Of a DNA stretch of 64,000 nt, positions 55,226 to 64,000 are shown piece after piece. Below the pieces are notes generated by a model. The model made no database searches, was not told the origin of the DNA, and saw only the letters and a list, made by a program, of their open reading frames with translations. This DNA is from Nesterenkonia pannonica (lineage in GTDB: Bacteria; Actinomycetota; Actinomycetes; Actinomycetales; Micrococcaceae): NCBI RefSeq assembly GCF_019575955.1, contig NZ_CP080575.1:186001-250000 (forward strand), in the 5' to 3' direction. The number at the start of each line of letters is the position of its first letter. Position 1 is the stretch's first letter. Made by a program: the position numbers and the translations under genes.

Positions 55226-55240
55226 CCTAGACTCGTCGTC

Positions 55241-56146
55241 ATGACTGAATCTCTCTCTGGCTCACCGCTGGCCGCACAGCTGCACGATGAGCAGCGCCGT
55301 CGCCGCAAACTTTCAGAGATGTCTCTGCAGCCCCGGAGAGCACCCGTGTCATCACGGTCTCCAATCAGAAGGGCGGCGTCGGCAAGACCACGACCACCGT
55401 GAACCTCGCAGCTGCCCTTGCCGATCACGGATTCAACGTTCTCGTCATCGACATTGATCCCCAAGGCAACGCATCAACAGGGCTGGGAGTCCCCACAGCG
55501 CTGAGACCGACTCCATCTATGACGTGCTGATCGATGACCTCTCCATCGCTGAGGTCGTCTCAGCCTCTCCCGACGTAGAGAACCTCGAAGTGGTTCCTGC
55601 AACGATCCACCTGGCGGGCGCGGAGATCGAACTGGTCTCTCTCGTTGCTAGGAGCAGCGTCTCCAGCGGTCGCTTGATGAGTACATCCAGTACAGGGAAA
55701 ACGAGGGCAAACCCCGCCTGGACTACGTATTCATCGATTGCCCGCCGAGTCTTGGTCTCCTCACCGTCAACGCCTTCGTCGCGGCCAGAGAAGTTCTGAT
55801 CCCGATCCAGTGCGAGTATTACGCGCTTGAGGGACTCAGCCAGCTGCTGAACAACATCAGTCTCATACAGAAGCATCTCAACCCGAAGCTTGAAGTCTCC
55901 ACGATCCTGCTGACCATGTACGACGCCCGGACAAACTTGGCGGCGCAGGTCGTTCATGAGGTCAAGGAGTACTTCGGCGGGGAAGTGTTGGAGAGCAAGA
56001 TTCCGCGCAGCGTCAGGATCGCTGAAGCTCCCAGCTATCAGCAGAGCGTCATCACCTACGCACGCGACAGCACCGGTGCGCTCGCCTATCTTGAAGCAGC
56101 TGCAGAGATAGTCCAACGGGCGTCGTCAGCTCCCTTTGCCGGGTAG
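55241..56146 (+). CDS. parA: Chromosome partition ATPase ParA (Soj)
   Basis: About 300 residues. Deviant Walker [32 protein letters not shown] and [16 protein letters not shown]. Nonspecific-DNA-binding and switch regions run to [18 protein letters not shown]. An N-terminal basic tail ([14 protein letters not shown]) is present. Breaks near 55330, 55500 and 55650. ParB follows after one parS site. Confidence 0.95.
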
Positions 56147-56151
56147 CTTCC

Positions 56152-56167
56152 TGTTTCACGTGAAACC
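56152..56167. promoter_or_regulatory. parS site 1
   Basis: TGTTTCACGTGAAACC, one base from the consensus TGTTTCACGTGAAACA. Between parA and parB, 6 bp after the parA stop. Confidence 0.95.
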
Positions 56168-56238
56168 CTGCCCCCGCTGAAGCTCTCCCCGCCCTAGAAT
56201 GAAGGGCATCATTCGAACGCTCGGGAGGGCATCTTTCT

Positions 56239-57443
56239 ATGGCAGAGCGAAAGCGACGCGGACTTGGCCGGGGCCTCGGCGCACTGATCAACTCCGACGC
56301 GGAGGAACAGTCTCCCTCCGGCGCGACGGCGCATGCGATCCCTCCGCTGGAACCCGAGATACCTCCGGAGCCCGTTTCACGTGAAACCGATGAAGCGGCC
56401 AATGAGCGGCCCGAACGACCCATCGACGTCTTCTTCTCGGCCAAGAGTCACCTGGAGACCCAGAAGATCTCGCATCAGCGGGATGCACCGCGAGCCCGCA
56501 CGACGAGCAGCCGCGCGAATGGGCGAAAGCGAGCAGAGATGCCTGCCATGTCCTCCGCCCAGACAGCGAAGCAGGAGCCTGTCAGCTCCGTTCCCGTTCC
56601 ACGTGAAACGGAACCGTACGAGTCAGCCGAGTTCCTCGCCGTTCCGATCGCGAGCATCCGACCCAACCCTCGCCAGCCTCGTCAGGTGTTCGACGAAGAC
56701 GATATGGCGGAGCTCGTTCACTCGATACGCGAGATTGGGGTCCTTCAACCCATCGTCGTGAGGCCTGTAGAAAATGCCACTATGAGCTCATTATGGGCGA
56801 ACGTCGTTGGCGGGCTTCCGAGGCGGCGGGCAGGGAGACCATTCCGGCGGTGGTTCGGCACACCGCGGACGAGGATCTGCTCCGTGATGCGCTGCTCGAG
56901 AACATCCATCGCTCCGAACTCAACCCTCTGGAAGAAGCCGCGGCGTACCAGCAGCTGCTCGACGACTTCGGGATCAGTCAGGAAGAGCTGTCACGCCGTA
57001 TTGGCAGGTCGCGCCCACAGATCTCCAACACTCTGCGTCTGATGCGCCTGCCCGCCGCAGCACAACGACGCGTGGCCGCCGGTGTGCTGTCCTCGGGTCA
57101 TGCGCGCGCCCTGCTGTCCTTGGACAGTGAGGATCGTATGGAGGAGCTGGCATCCCGGATCGTATCCGAGGGCCTCTCCGTGCGCGCTGCCGAAGAGCAG
57201 GCGTCGGTCATGAAGCGGACTCCCGCACAAGAAGCTCCGGTTTCACGTGAAACGGACCGTCTGCCCAGCAGCTCTCGCTATGAGCAGCTCGACGAATATG
57301 CCGAGGCCTTGATCGACACCCTCGACACCCAGGTCAAGATCACTCTGGGGGCGAAGAAGGGACGCATAGCGATCGATTTCGCCGGAGTTGAGGATCTCGA
57401 ACGCATTCTGAAGCAGCTGGGGCTGCACGTGGACGCTGGGTGA
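56239..57443 (+). CDS. parB: Chromosome segregation protein ParB (Spo0J)
   Basis: About 401 residues. RRGLGRGLGALI N-terminus, ParA-interacting. The CTP-binding domain reads VPIASIRPNPRQPRQVF, then GVLQPIVVRP and GERRWRASEAAGRETIPAVV. HTH: SQEELSRRIGRSRPQISNTL. C-terminal dimer domain KITLGAKKGRIAIDFAG. One break near 56780. Three parS sites lie inside the gene and each encodes a VSRET- or VPRET-like peptide. Confidence 0.95.
56374..56387. promoter_or_regulatory. parS site 2 (inside parB)
   Basis: GTTTCACGTGAAAC, the full 14-bp palindrome, within the linker of parB; reads PVSRET in frame. Confidence 0.93.
56596..56609. promoter_or_regulatory. parS-like site 3 (inside parB)
   Basis: GTTCCACGTGAAAC, one mismatch from the parS core. 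It reads PVPRET in frame. Confidence 0.8.
57240..57253. promoter_or_regulatory. parS site 4 (inside parB)
   Basis: GTTTCACGTGAAAC, perfect core. It reads PVSRET in frame between the HTH and dimer domains. Confidence 0.93.
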
Positions 57444-57479
57444 TCAGCAGGCAAGGTGGACAGCCGGGCAGACTGGCGC

Positions 57480-57493
57480 GTTTCACGTGAAAC
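57480..57493. promoter_or_regulatory. parS site 5 (after parB)
   Basis: GTTTCACGTGAAAC followed by A, just downstream of parB and upstream of the terminator. Confidence 0.93.
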
Positions 57494-57497
57494 ACAA

Positions 57498-57541
57498 AAT
57501 GCCCCTCCGGCGTCTCCATGAGATCAGCCAGAGGGGGCATT
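57498..57541. terminator. Bidirectional hairpin between parB and trxA
   Basis: AATGCCCCTC pairs with GAGGGGGCATT (one extra G) across a 23-nt loop. It separates convergent parB and trxA. Confidence 0.75.
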
Positions 57542-57555
57542 CCTATGCCCGATGT

Positions 57556-57882
57556 CTACTTCAGAAGATCGGAGAACTCATCCTCGAGGGCAGGCTTGGG
57601 CTTTGCTCCGATGGACGAGACCACGTGCTCGCCGTCGCGGAAGCCGTAGACCGCAGGAATCGACGTGATGCCGTACTTCGCCGCGGTGGCGGGGTTCTCG
57701 TCGACGTTGACCTTCACGACCTCGATCTTGTCCTCGTTCTCGTTGGCAAGCTCTTCGAGGACCGGGGAGAGGGCCCGGCAGGGGCCGCACCACTCCGCCC
57801 AGAAGTCCACCAGAACCGGCTTGGAGTTCTGCAGAACATCGGCTTCGAAGCTTGAATCGGTCACGTTCTTCAGTTCAGACAT
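57556..57882 (-). CDS. trxA: Thioredoxin
   Basis: 108 residues, unbroken. Active site FWAEWCGPCRALSP, with the cis-Pro in GITSIPAVYGF. Start ATG 57882, overlapping the trxB stop by 8 bp, so the pair is coupled. Reduced by TrxB. Confidence 0.97.
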   Translation of the reverse strand: MSELKNVTDSSFEADVLQNSKPVLVDFWAEWCGPCRALSPVLEELANENEDKIEVVKVNVDENPATAAKYGITSIPAVYGFRDGEHVVSSIGAKPKPALEDEFSDLLK

Positions 57883-58848
57883 AATGTGTCCTTTCATAGG
57901 AGGTTTCGGCCAATTGGGGAGTGGTGGGCAGACGGGATGCCAGGTAGTGCTCGACGTCGAGGGCGGCCGTGCAGCCTGAGCCTGCAGCGGTGATCGCCTG
58001 ACGGTAGTGCGGGTCCAGGACATCCCCTGCTGCGAAGACGCCGGGGAGCGACGTCTTGGAGGACCGTGCGTCCACGGCGACGGTCCCCTCGGCAGTGAGC
58101 TCGAGCTGATCAGCGAACAGTGCTGTGCGAGGATCATGGCCGATGGCGACGAAGAGGCCCGTCACATCCAAGGACGACTCCTCGCCTGTCACCGTGTTGC
58201 GCAGGGCCAGGCGGTTCACTTTGCCGTCACCGTCGACTCGAGTGATCTCGTTGTTCCACACGAAATCGATCTTGTCATTGGCATGGGCGCGGTCGGCCAT
58301 AATCTGCGATGCGCGCAGGAGTCCCGTCGGTGAATGACGGTCACCTTGGACGCGAACTTTGTGAGGAACATTGCTTCTTCCATAGCGGAGTCGCCGCCTC
58401 CTGCCACGGCAATGTGCTGCTCCCTGAAGAAGAAGCCGTCACACGTGGCGCACCAGCTGACTCCGTGGCCGGAGAGCTCCTTCTCGCCGGGCACTCCCAG
58501 CTCTCGGTACGCCGAACCCGTTGCCAGAATGACAGCACGGGCGTGGAGGATCTCACCGGAGCCGGTGGTGATCTTCTTAATCTCGCCGCCCAGGTCCAGA
58601 GCGGTGGCGTCCTCGTGCCGGATGTCGGTGCCGAAGCGTCGCGCTTGGGCTTCCATGTTCATCATGAGGTCAGGTCCCATGATGCCCTCGGGGAATCCGG
58701 GGAAGTTCTCGACCTCAGTGGTGTTCATCAGCTCCCCGCCCGCGGTGACCGAGCCTGCGAGCACCACAGGGCTGAGATTCGCTCGGGCGGTGTAGATGGC
58801 AGCCGTGTAGTTTGCGGGTCCGGAGCCGACGATCACAACGTCGTGCAC
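57875..58848 (-). CDS. trxB: Thioredoxin reductase
   Basis: About 324 residues. FAD motif near the N-terminus reads [15 protein letters not shown], where Gly is usual instead of Asn (PAGYTA). Redox pair in [16 protein letters not shown] motif [15 protein letters not shown] and FAD tail [17 protein letters not shown]. One break near 58320. GTG start 58848. Transfers electrons from NADPH to TrxA. Confidence 0.95.
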
Positions 58849-58932
58849 CTGGTTCGAGTCTGATCAGTCACGCTGGGTGTCCTTCGTGGGGTTGTAGGGT
58901 GCCAATGGCATCAACAGCTGTGTCCATGGAGC

Positions 58933-60169
58933 CTATTCCATCAGCTGAGTCTGAGGCCCTCCTGGCTGGGCCTCGGGGTCAGCCTTGAGCGCTGCGAAGA
59001 TGATCACAGCGGCGATGATCACCAGAAGAAGGAGGCCGCTTACCGAGACCCACTGGCGGGGCGTGAGGCTGGCCATGCTGAAGCTGTCCTCGGACGGCGC
59101 TGCCTCTGCTGAGCCGGGTTCGGCTGCGGAGGTGCCTGCGGCGGAGCCGTCGCTGCTGGCGGACGGGAAGCTCTTCGGGGCCTTGGGTGCGTCAGATGTG
59201 AGCAGATCGGCGAAGCTGCTCGGTGCCTGCGCGCTCTGTGGGGCGACGGGGCGGGAGCAGCGCCGCTGTACATGTGGTCAGGCTGCTCAGGCGGGTTGTC
59301 TATGACTTCCTCGCCCTCTGCGATGAGGTCTTCCTCAGGGATGGCCTGGGGTGAGGCCGAGCTATCGGCGGCATCATCTGCTGCTGCAGCTTACTTATCA
59401 CCCAGGGCTTCGGGTTCCTTGGCTTAGCTCTTCGACAGGTCCGTCGTCCGATGTTGCCCATGACGTTGAGGCCTCAGCTGCGTCACCGACGACGGAGGGG
59501 CGCAGTGACGCCTCCAAGGTCTCGCTTCCGTCCGCCTCAGAGGACACAGTGATCTCGTCCAGATCGGACAGCAGCCCCAGGTCGGCCTGGAACGCCTTCG
59601 AGGGCTCATCCTCGGGCGTGGAAGCAGGGGCTGCCTTGTCCAGGAACGCCGGACGCTTCCGAGCGCCTGCCTCACGGGGCGGACGCCGCTCTCCCATACG
59701 AAGCCGTCTGCGCGCCCACCCGGGGCAGGGGCATCCGGGGTCTCATGGAGCCTGGCATAGTACTCGGCATCGTCGGCGAAGGTCTGCGGCTGCATCTCCT
59801 GGACTGGCCGAAGATCTCCGAGCCCAGCGAGTCGGTGAAGTACGGCTCCACGAAGGGTGCGACGTCAGGAACCACCAGATCCAGAAGCTGATTGGGGTCC
59901 ACCAATGTGGAGATCAGATACGTCCGATCATCGGCGAGGCCAAGATCCAGGACCTCCACCTCAGAGGCGCGGTCGTTTACCGCCAGCTCGCGAGCCGAGG
60001 TTGCGACCTGCTTCGCATTCGAGCGCGAAGCCAGAAGGACGGAGACCTCGCGGCCGAGGGCCTCGTCGTGCGCCTGGAAGACGATGTCCTGATCCGCGGA
60101 GGTCACCACGTGATACGTGATGCGATAGCGGCCGCCGACCACATCGCCGACGCCGAAAGGCTTGGCCAC
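58933..60169 (-). CDS. Kinase-like single-pass membrane protein upstream of murJ partner position
   Basis: About 412 residues from ATG 60169. The N-terminus (VGDVVGGRYRITYHVVTS to FQAHDEALGREVSVLL) resembles the N-lobe of a protein kinase, but no HRD or DFG motif follows, so it is a partial pseudokinase. An acidic/Ser-rich middle (LDEITVSSEADGSETLEASL) and one C-terminal helix (WVSVSGLLLLVIIAAVIIF) complete it. At least four breaks (near 59810, 59700, 59400 and 59250). In mycobacteria the MurJ homologue MviN has a fused pseudokinase that recruits FhaA; here a separate gene next to murJ may do this. Confidence 0.72.
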
Positions 60170-60265
60170 GGACTCTCCTTGGGCTAGCGGGGGTACTCAG
60201 GACTGCGTGGAAACATTAGCCTACCGCTCTCAGGCTCAATCAGAGGCGAACCAGGCGGCGAGCTG

Positions 60266-61938
60266 TTACAGGCGGCGCCCAATGGGCTCCATGAACTCCT
60301 CGAACTCCCGCACTCGCAGGGCCCGAAGCACCGCGACGTACACCACGGCCATCGCTGTGCCCGCCAGAGCGCTCGTGAGCGCAGCAGTCATGATGCTGCT
60401 GTAGGCGAATCCGAAGGTGTAACCACCCATCCCCAGGCGATCAGGCCGCCCGCCATGCCGGCGGCCGCCGCAGCCCATCCTGACCGCACATAGGCGGTGA
60501 TGATGCTCGGCAGCCCGAAGCTGCCCCAGCGTCGGGCGGCCAGGACATGGAAGCACACGTAGCGCATCACGTTCATGATGCCCCACACGGCGACGACGAC
60601 GAAGGGCATGAGCTCGTAGGGGACCACGAGCAGGCCGCATGCGCGGTCACCTGCCCGAAACCCATCGTGATGAGCGTCACCTTCAGGGGCGTTTTGGGGT
60701 CCTCGGCGGCGTAGAAGGTCCGCATCATGTACAGCGAGGCCGACCGGAACGGCAGCGCCACGGCGAAGAGGATCAGCAGCTGGCCGATGGCGGCCGCCGC
60801 CATCTCGGAGTCGGCGGCGGCGCCCGAGAACAGACGCCCCAGCACGCCTGCGAGGACGAGGAAGGCGATGGTGGAGAACATGATGGGTATGGCGAAGATT
60901 CGCAGACCCCGGTTCATCACCTCCCGGGCCTCACTGACCCGCCCTTCGCCCATCGCGTCGGACATCTGGTTGAACAGCACCGTCGCGATCGACAGGACGA
61001 ACACCGAGTGCGGCAGGAGCACGATCAGCTCCGCGATGTTCGCGGCATACTCGCCGGGCACCGACGCCCCGTCCTGGCCCATCTCCTCACGGGCTGCCGT
61101 CGCGCCTGAGATGAGACGGATATGGACGATGTTGGAGACGTTCCCGATCGTCATCGTCAGCAGCGTCCAGGCGGCGATTCGGCCGGTGGCGCCGAGCCCC
61201 ATGCCGCGGACGCCGAACCGGGGCGCAGCTTCAGACCGAGTCTGCTCAGCGGCCAGATCAGCAGGGCCGCCTGAGCGGCGATGCCCAACGTGTGGCCCCG
61301 GCGAGGATGACGGTCTGGGTCGTCGTCCACTCCGCCAGCTGCTCCTCTTCGCCGCTGTACTGTCCGAACGCGACGATGTAGCTGATGAGCATGGTGATGG
61401 CGACGATGTTGTTCAGCACCGGCGCCCACATGTACCAGCCGAACTTGGCGTTTGCGTTGAGGATCTGCCCGATCACGGCATAGACGCCGTAGAAGAAGAC
61501 CTGCGGCAGGGTCCACAGGGCGAAGGATGTGCCCAGTGCGAGCATGGGCTCGCTCCAGCCGAGGGTGAGCAGCCTCAGGATCGGATACGCGCAGACCGTG
61601 AGCACAGCCGTGGAGACGAACATCACCACCAGGCTCAGCGTGAGCAGTCGGGAGGTGTAGTCGGCACCCTGGTCAGGCTTCTTGGCCGCCTTGATCAGCT
61701 GAGGGACCAGCACCATGTTGAACATGCCGCCCACCAGCAGCAGATACACCGAGTTGGGGATGGTGTTGGCGCGTTCGAAGACGTCCACGATCAGCGTGGT
61801 GCCGCCGATCGCCACCGCCAGCAGCATGCTCCGCACGAACCCCAGAACGCGCGAGACCATTGTGCCGGCGGCCATGATGGTCGAGGCCGCGGCCACACCA
61901 TTCTTGGGAACATGGGCGGGAGGGGAAGGTTGGCTCAT
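60266..61938 (-). CDS. murJ: MurJ/MviN lipid II flippase
   Basis: About 557 residues, MOP superfamily with 14 helices. ATG 61938. STIMAAGTMVSRVLGFVRSM opens it; RANTIPNSVYLLLVGGMFN, LPQVFFYGVYAVIGQILNA and the conserved Arg residues in the cavity follow. RTFYAAEDPKTPL is the typical late motif. Breaks near 61215-61300, 60635 and 60425. It flips lipid II across the membrane. The Nudix gene precedes it. Confidence 0.95.
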
Positions 61939-61958
61939 CGGAGCCGACTATAGGCCAC

Positions 61959-62513
61959 TCAGACGATGTCGCTGATGACCTGCTTGGCCGCGGCCACAAT
62001 GCGTCGCTCGTTCGGGAAGGACAGGCGCCGGTCCAGCTGCTCGAGGTTCACCCAGGCCACATCCACGGCCTCATGGTCCGGGTCCTTCTCGATCGTGAGC
62101 TCCCCGCCGATCGCCTCCATGAGGTAGTGGTGGACTGTCTTGTGCACCCGGTGGGTGGGAACGGTGAACCAATACTCGATGGATCCCAACGAGGTCAGGA
62201 TCGACCCTTCGATGCCCGTCTCCTCAGCGACCTCCCGCAGAGCAGCCTCGCGGTGGTCCTCCGCACCCTCAGGGTGGCCCTTGGGAGGCACCACTCCAGA
62301 CGTCCTCCCCGGTTGTAGCGGGCGATGATGGCAGCTTCGAATCCGTGGGCGGCCGGGCGGATGATCACACCGCCTGCGCTGACCTCCTCGACCGTGGGCA
62401 TCTGGCCGGACTGCCGGGCGCGCGGGGCCGCTGCTGATGGATGCAGCCCGGCGTGCGCCCATCGAGACAGTCAGGGGCGTCTGCCCTTCATCTCCCGAGT
62501 CGGCCGTAGTCAT
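61959..62513 (-). CDS. Nudix hydrolase
   Basis: About 184 residues. The Nudix box is complete: GHPEGAEDHREAALREVAEE followed by TGI. It is preceded by VEEVSAGGVIIRPAAHGFEA. ATG 62513. Breaks near 62300 and 62410. Similar genes precede murJ in other actinobacteria (MutT-like). Substrate not predictable. Confidence 0.87.
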   Translation of the reverse strand: MTTADSGDEGQTPLTVSMGARRAASISSGPARPAVRPDAHGRGGQRRRCDHPPGRPRIRSCHHRPLQPGRTSGVVPPKGHPEGAEDHREAALREVAEETGIEGSILTSLGSIEYWFTVPTHRVHKTVHHYLMEAIGGELTIEKDPDHEAVDVAWVNLEQLDRRLSFPNERRIVAAAKQVISDIV

Positions 62514-62615
62514 GCTCTCTACTTTAACCGTGAGCGGTTTCACCAGGATTGTTCTCCGGGGAGAGGTGACGTAATGGCGAAGAAATCTGCCTGTACTACT
62601 CTTGAACGAGTACGA

Positions 62616-62629
62616 GTGACATATGTCAC
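62616..62629. promoter_or_regulatory. Perfect palindrome GTGACATATGTCAC
   Basis: 14-bp perfect palindrome in the divergent region between the Nudix gene and a TetR gene, 49-62 bp upstream of the TetR start. The likely operator of that TetR protein. Confidence 0.55.
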
Positions 62630-62677
62630 ATAGCATATGCCGTCTAGGAATTCTCAGTCCAAGGATGAGGCCCAACG

Positions 62678-63274
62678 ATGCGAGTAGATGCAGCGAACAA
62701 CAAGATGCGTCTGGTCCGTGCGGTCAGAGATGTCATCAGTGAACAGGGAGGGCGGCGGTCACGGCAAAGAGATCGCCTCCAAGGCGGGAGTAGGCACTGC
62801 CACCTTGTATCGCCACTTCGAGAACAAAGACACCCTCATCGACGAGGTCTCCATCGTCCGCTGGATGCAGATGGAGCAGACGGCGCGACAGGGGGCACAG
62901 ATGGGGGTTCGAGCCTCGAAGACATCATACGAACCCTGGACTTCTTCACGCGGATGATCAATGCAGACAACCAGTTCATCGATATCGTCGGTCTGAAGAT
63001 CGGCTGGTCGCCGGAGCCGATCCGTCCGATCCGACGGGCCTTCGAGACACCGTTCACCGATATGTGGGTCAGGTGCCAGAGGGAGGGAGCGATTCGCCGC
63101 TCCGCACATCCCCGCGACGCCATCGACATGGCGGGGTCCGTGCGCAACGGTGAACGACGACTCCAAATGCTCACGATGGTGGTCGCCGGATTCTGCACCG
63201 GTGCCGTGGATGCCGAAGCCTTAGTGCATGACATGGTCGTCTCAGGAAAGTTAAAAGCGAGAACCTCCTTCTGA
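62678..63274 (+). CDS. TetR-family transcriptional regulator
   Basis: About 199 residues. HTH: KEIASKAGVGTATLYRHFEN with KDTLIDEV. The C-terminal ligand domain includes IVGLKIGWSPEPIRPIRRAF and MLTMVVAGFCTGAVDAEAL. Breaks near 62755 and 62900. A palindrome upstream suggests autoregulation. The amidase gene follows on the same strand and may be its target. Confidence 0.82.
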   Translation: MRVDAANNKMRLVRAVRDVISEQGGRRSRQRDRLQGGSRHCHLVSPLREQRHPHRRGLHRPLDADGADGATGGTDGGSSLEDIIRTLDFFTRMINADNQFIDIVGLKIGWSPEPIRPIRRAFETPFTDMWVRCQREGAIRRSAHPRDAIDMAGSVRNGERRLQMLTMVVAGFCTGAVDAEALVHDMVVSGKLKARTSF

Positions 63275-63324
63275 GTTGATCTCACTTTCAAGTCTTTTCG
63301 TCTGGACATTGGCAGTCTGTGCAC

Positions 63325-64000
63325 ATGGACAGCACAGAATCTTCTCAGCTATCGCTGCTGAGCACGATTGAGAGTCTCCGGACGGGCAAGGTGACTTCTG
63401 CCGACCTGGTGGGCGCAGCACTGGCCCGCATTGACCAGGTGAATGGACCAGCTCCGAGTTTCGACGGCACTGAAGGTGCAATCAATGCGTGGGTGCGTCT
63501 CTACCCTGAGCGAGCCCGCGCGGCCGCCCAGGAGGCCGACATGCGCCTGGCGCAGGAAGGCGACGACGCGCCTCTGCTTTGCGGCGTTCCGATCGGCATT
63601 AAGGACCTGTACGCCGTGGAAGGCCTTCCACTGACAGCCTCCAGCGCCGTGCTCGAGGGGAACATCGCGGATGAGTCCTCAGCGCTGACACGCCACTTAG
63701 AAACGCAAGGGGCAGTCGTCATTGGGCATACACATACCCATGAGTTCGCTGCAGGTGGTTCTACTGACCAGGTAGGAAACCCTTGGGACTTGAGCCGCTC
63801 CGCGGGGGATCCAGCGGCGGCTCAGCTGCGGCGGTAGCCTCCGGACAGGTTCCTTGACTCTGGGGACGGACACGGCAGGGTCCATCCGTATTCCTGCTTC
63901 CCTGTGCGGCGTTTCGGGCTTCAAGCCCTCTATCTCGGTGCTGCCCACCGACGGAATCATTCCGCTTTCCTACACTCGACCATGCCGGGCCACTGGCTCC
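63325..64000 (+). CDS. Amidase-signature enzyme, N-terminal part
   Basis: Partial at the right edge. ATG 63325 (an in-frame GTG lies at 63319). The catalytic Lys lies in [20 protein letters not shown], and the Gly/Ser-rich [14 protein letters not shown] with the cis-Ser follows, then [20 protein letters not shown] with the Ser nucleophile. The triad Lys-Ser-Ser is therefore present. Breaks near 63800, 63855 and 63985. The family hydrolyses amides (GatA-like or degradative); specificity unknown. Confidence 0.88.

Noticed and set aside
58790..58830. TrxB PANYTA as a meaningful FAD-site variant
   Set aside because: The Asn stands where the motif is Gly; given the error pattern (GCCGGC expected, GCAAAC read) a base-calling error is more likely.

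Overview
The window is the chromosomal replication-origin region of a high-GC actinobacterium. The gene orders rpmH-rnpA-yidD-yidC-jag-rsmG-parA-parB, dnaA-dnaN-recF-dciA-gyrB-gyrA-DUF3566-tRNA-Ile-DLW39-tRNA-Ala, and fhaA-fhaB-pstP-ftsW-pbpA-pknA-pknB are those of Micrococcales, and the set fits a Micrococcaceae relative (Nesterenkonia/Arthrobacter-like). The genus is a guess; the order is well supported. Layout: 1-2518 holds a sugar ABC importer with a LacI-type operator. 2778-14548 is a cell-wall and cell-division signalling operon: FHA proteins, PP2C phosphatase, FtsW, PBP2, two PASTA kinases, and the MurT-GatD lipid II amidase. 14553-19031 carries crgA, a class E sortase, pabA, a cyclophilin and a rhomboid protease. 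19087-26295 is mixed metabolism: pirin, CoA-transferase, a HEAT-repeat DNA repair protein, GNAT, DUF1801, SulP and a CinA-like protein. 26486-32886 is a shikimate/quinate-type catabolic cluster: QsuB-like dehydratase, TRAP transporter, shikimate dehydrogenase-like enzyme and TetR regulator. 33145-38423 holds transporters and regulators. 38747-40594 is a small island bounded by a tRNA-Ala gene and a decayed copy of its 3' half. 40624-49461 is DLW-39, tRNA-Ile, gyrA, gyrB, dciA, recF and dnaN. 49462-50061 is oriC and 50062-51590 is dnaA. 51848-57443 runs rpmH to parB with five parS sites. 57556-63274 holds trxA/trxB, a kinase-like membrane protein, murJ, a Nudix hydrolase and a TetR regulator, and an amidase runs off the right edge. 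How the genes work together: the left half centres on PASTA-kinase control of peptidoglycan synthesis (pstP, pknA, pknB, fhaA/B, ftsW, pbpA, murT/gatD, crgA, with murJ and its kinase-like neighbour at the far end). The right half is the replication and segregation core (dnaA, oriC, dnaN, gyrase, parABS). The catabolic cluster is self-contained: import by the TRAP system, oxidation to 3-dehydroshikimate, dehydration to protocatechuate, and probable control by one TetR-type repressor at two copies of an 18-bp operator. Main caution: almost every long gene, including essential ones such as gyrA, gyrB, dnaA, dnaN, parA and ftsW, is broken by single-base shifts or in-frame stops. About twenty of the breaks carry the same signature, TA(A/G)GC or TTAGC where conservation demands CCGGC. 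I read this as systematic sequencing/assembly error rather than gene decay, so broken genes are annotated as single CDS features across the breaks. I found no CRISPR array, prophage, transposase or rRNA gene. The most novel items are the shared operator in the shikimate cluster, the tRNA-Ala island, a four-box DnaA cluster 29 kb from oriC, and unusual insertions and tails in the PASTA kinases.
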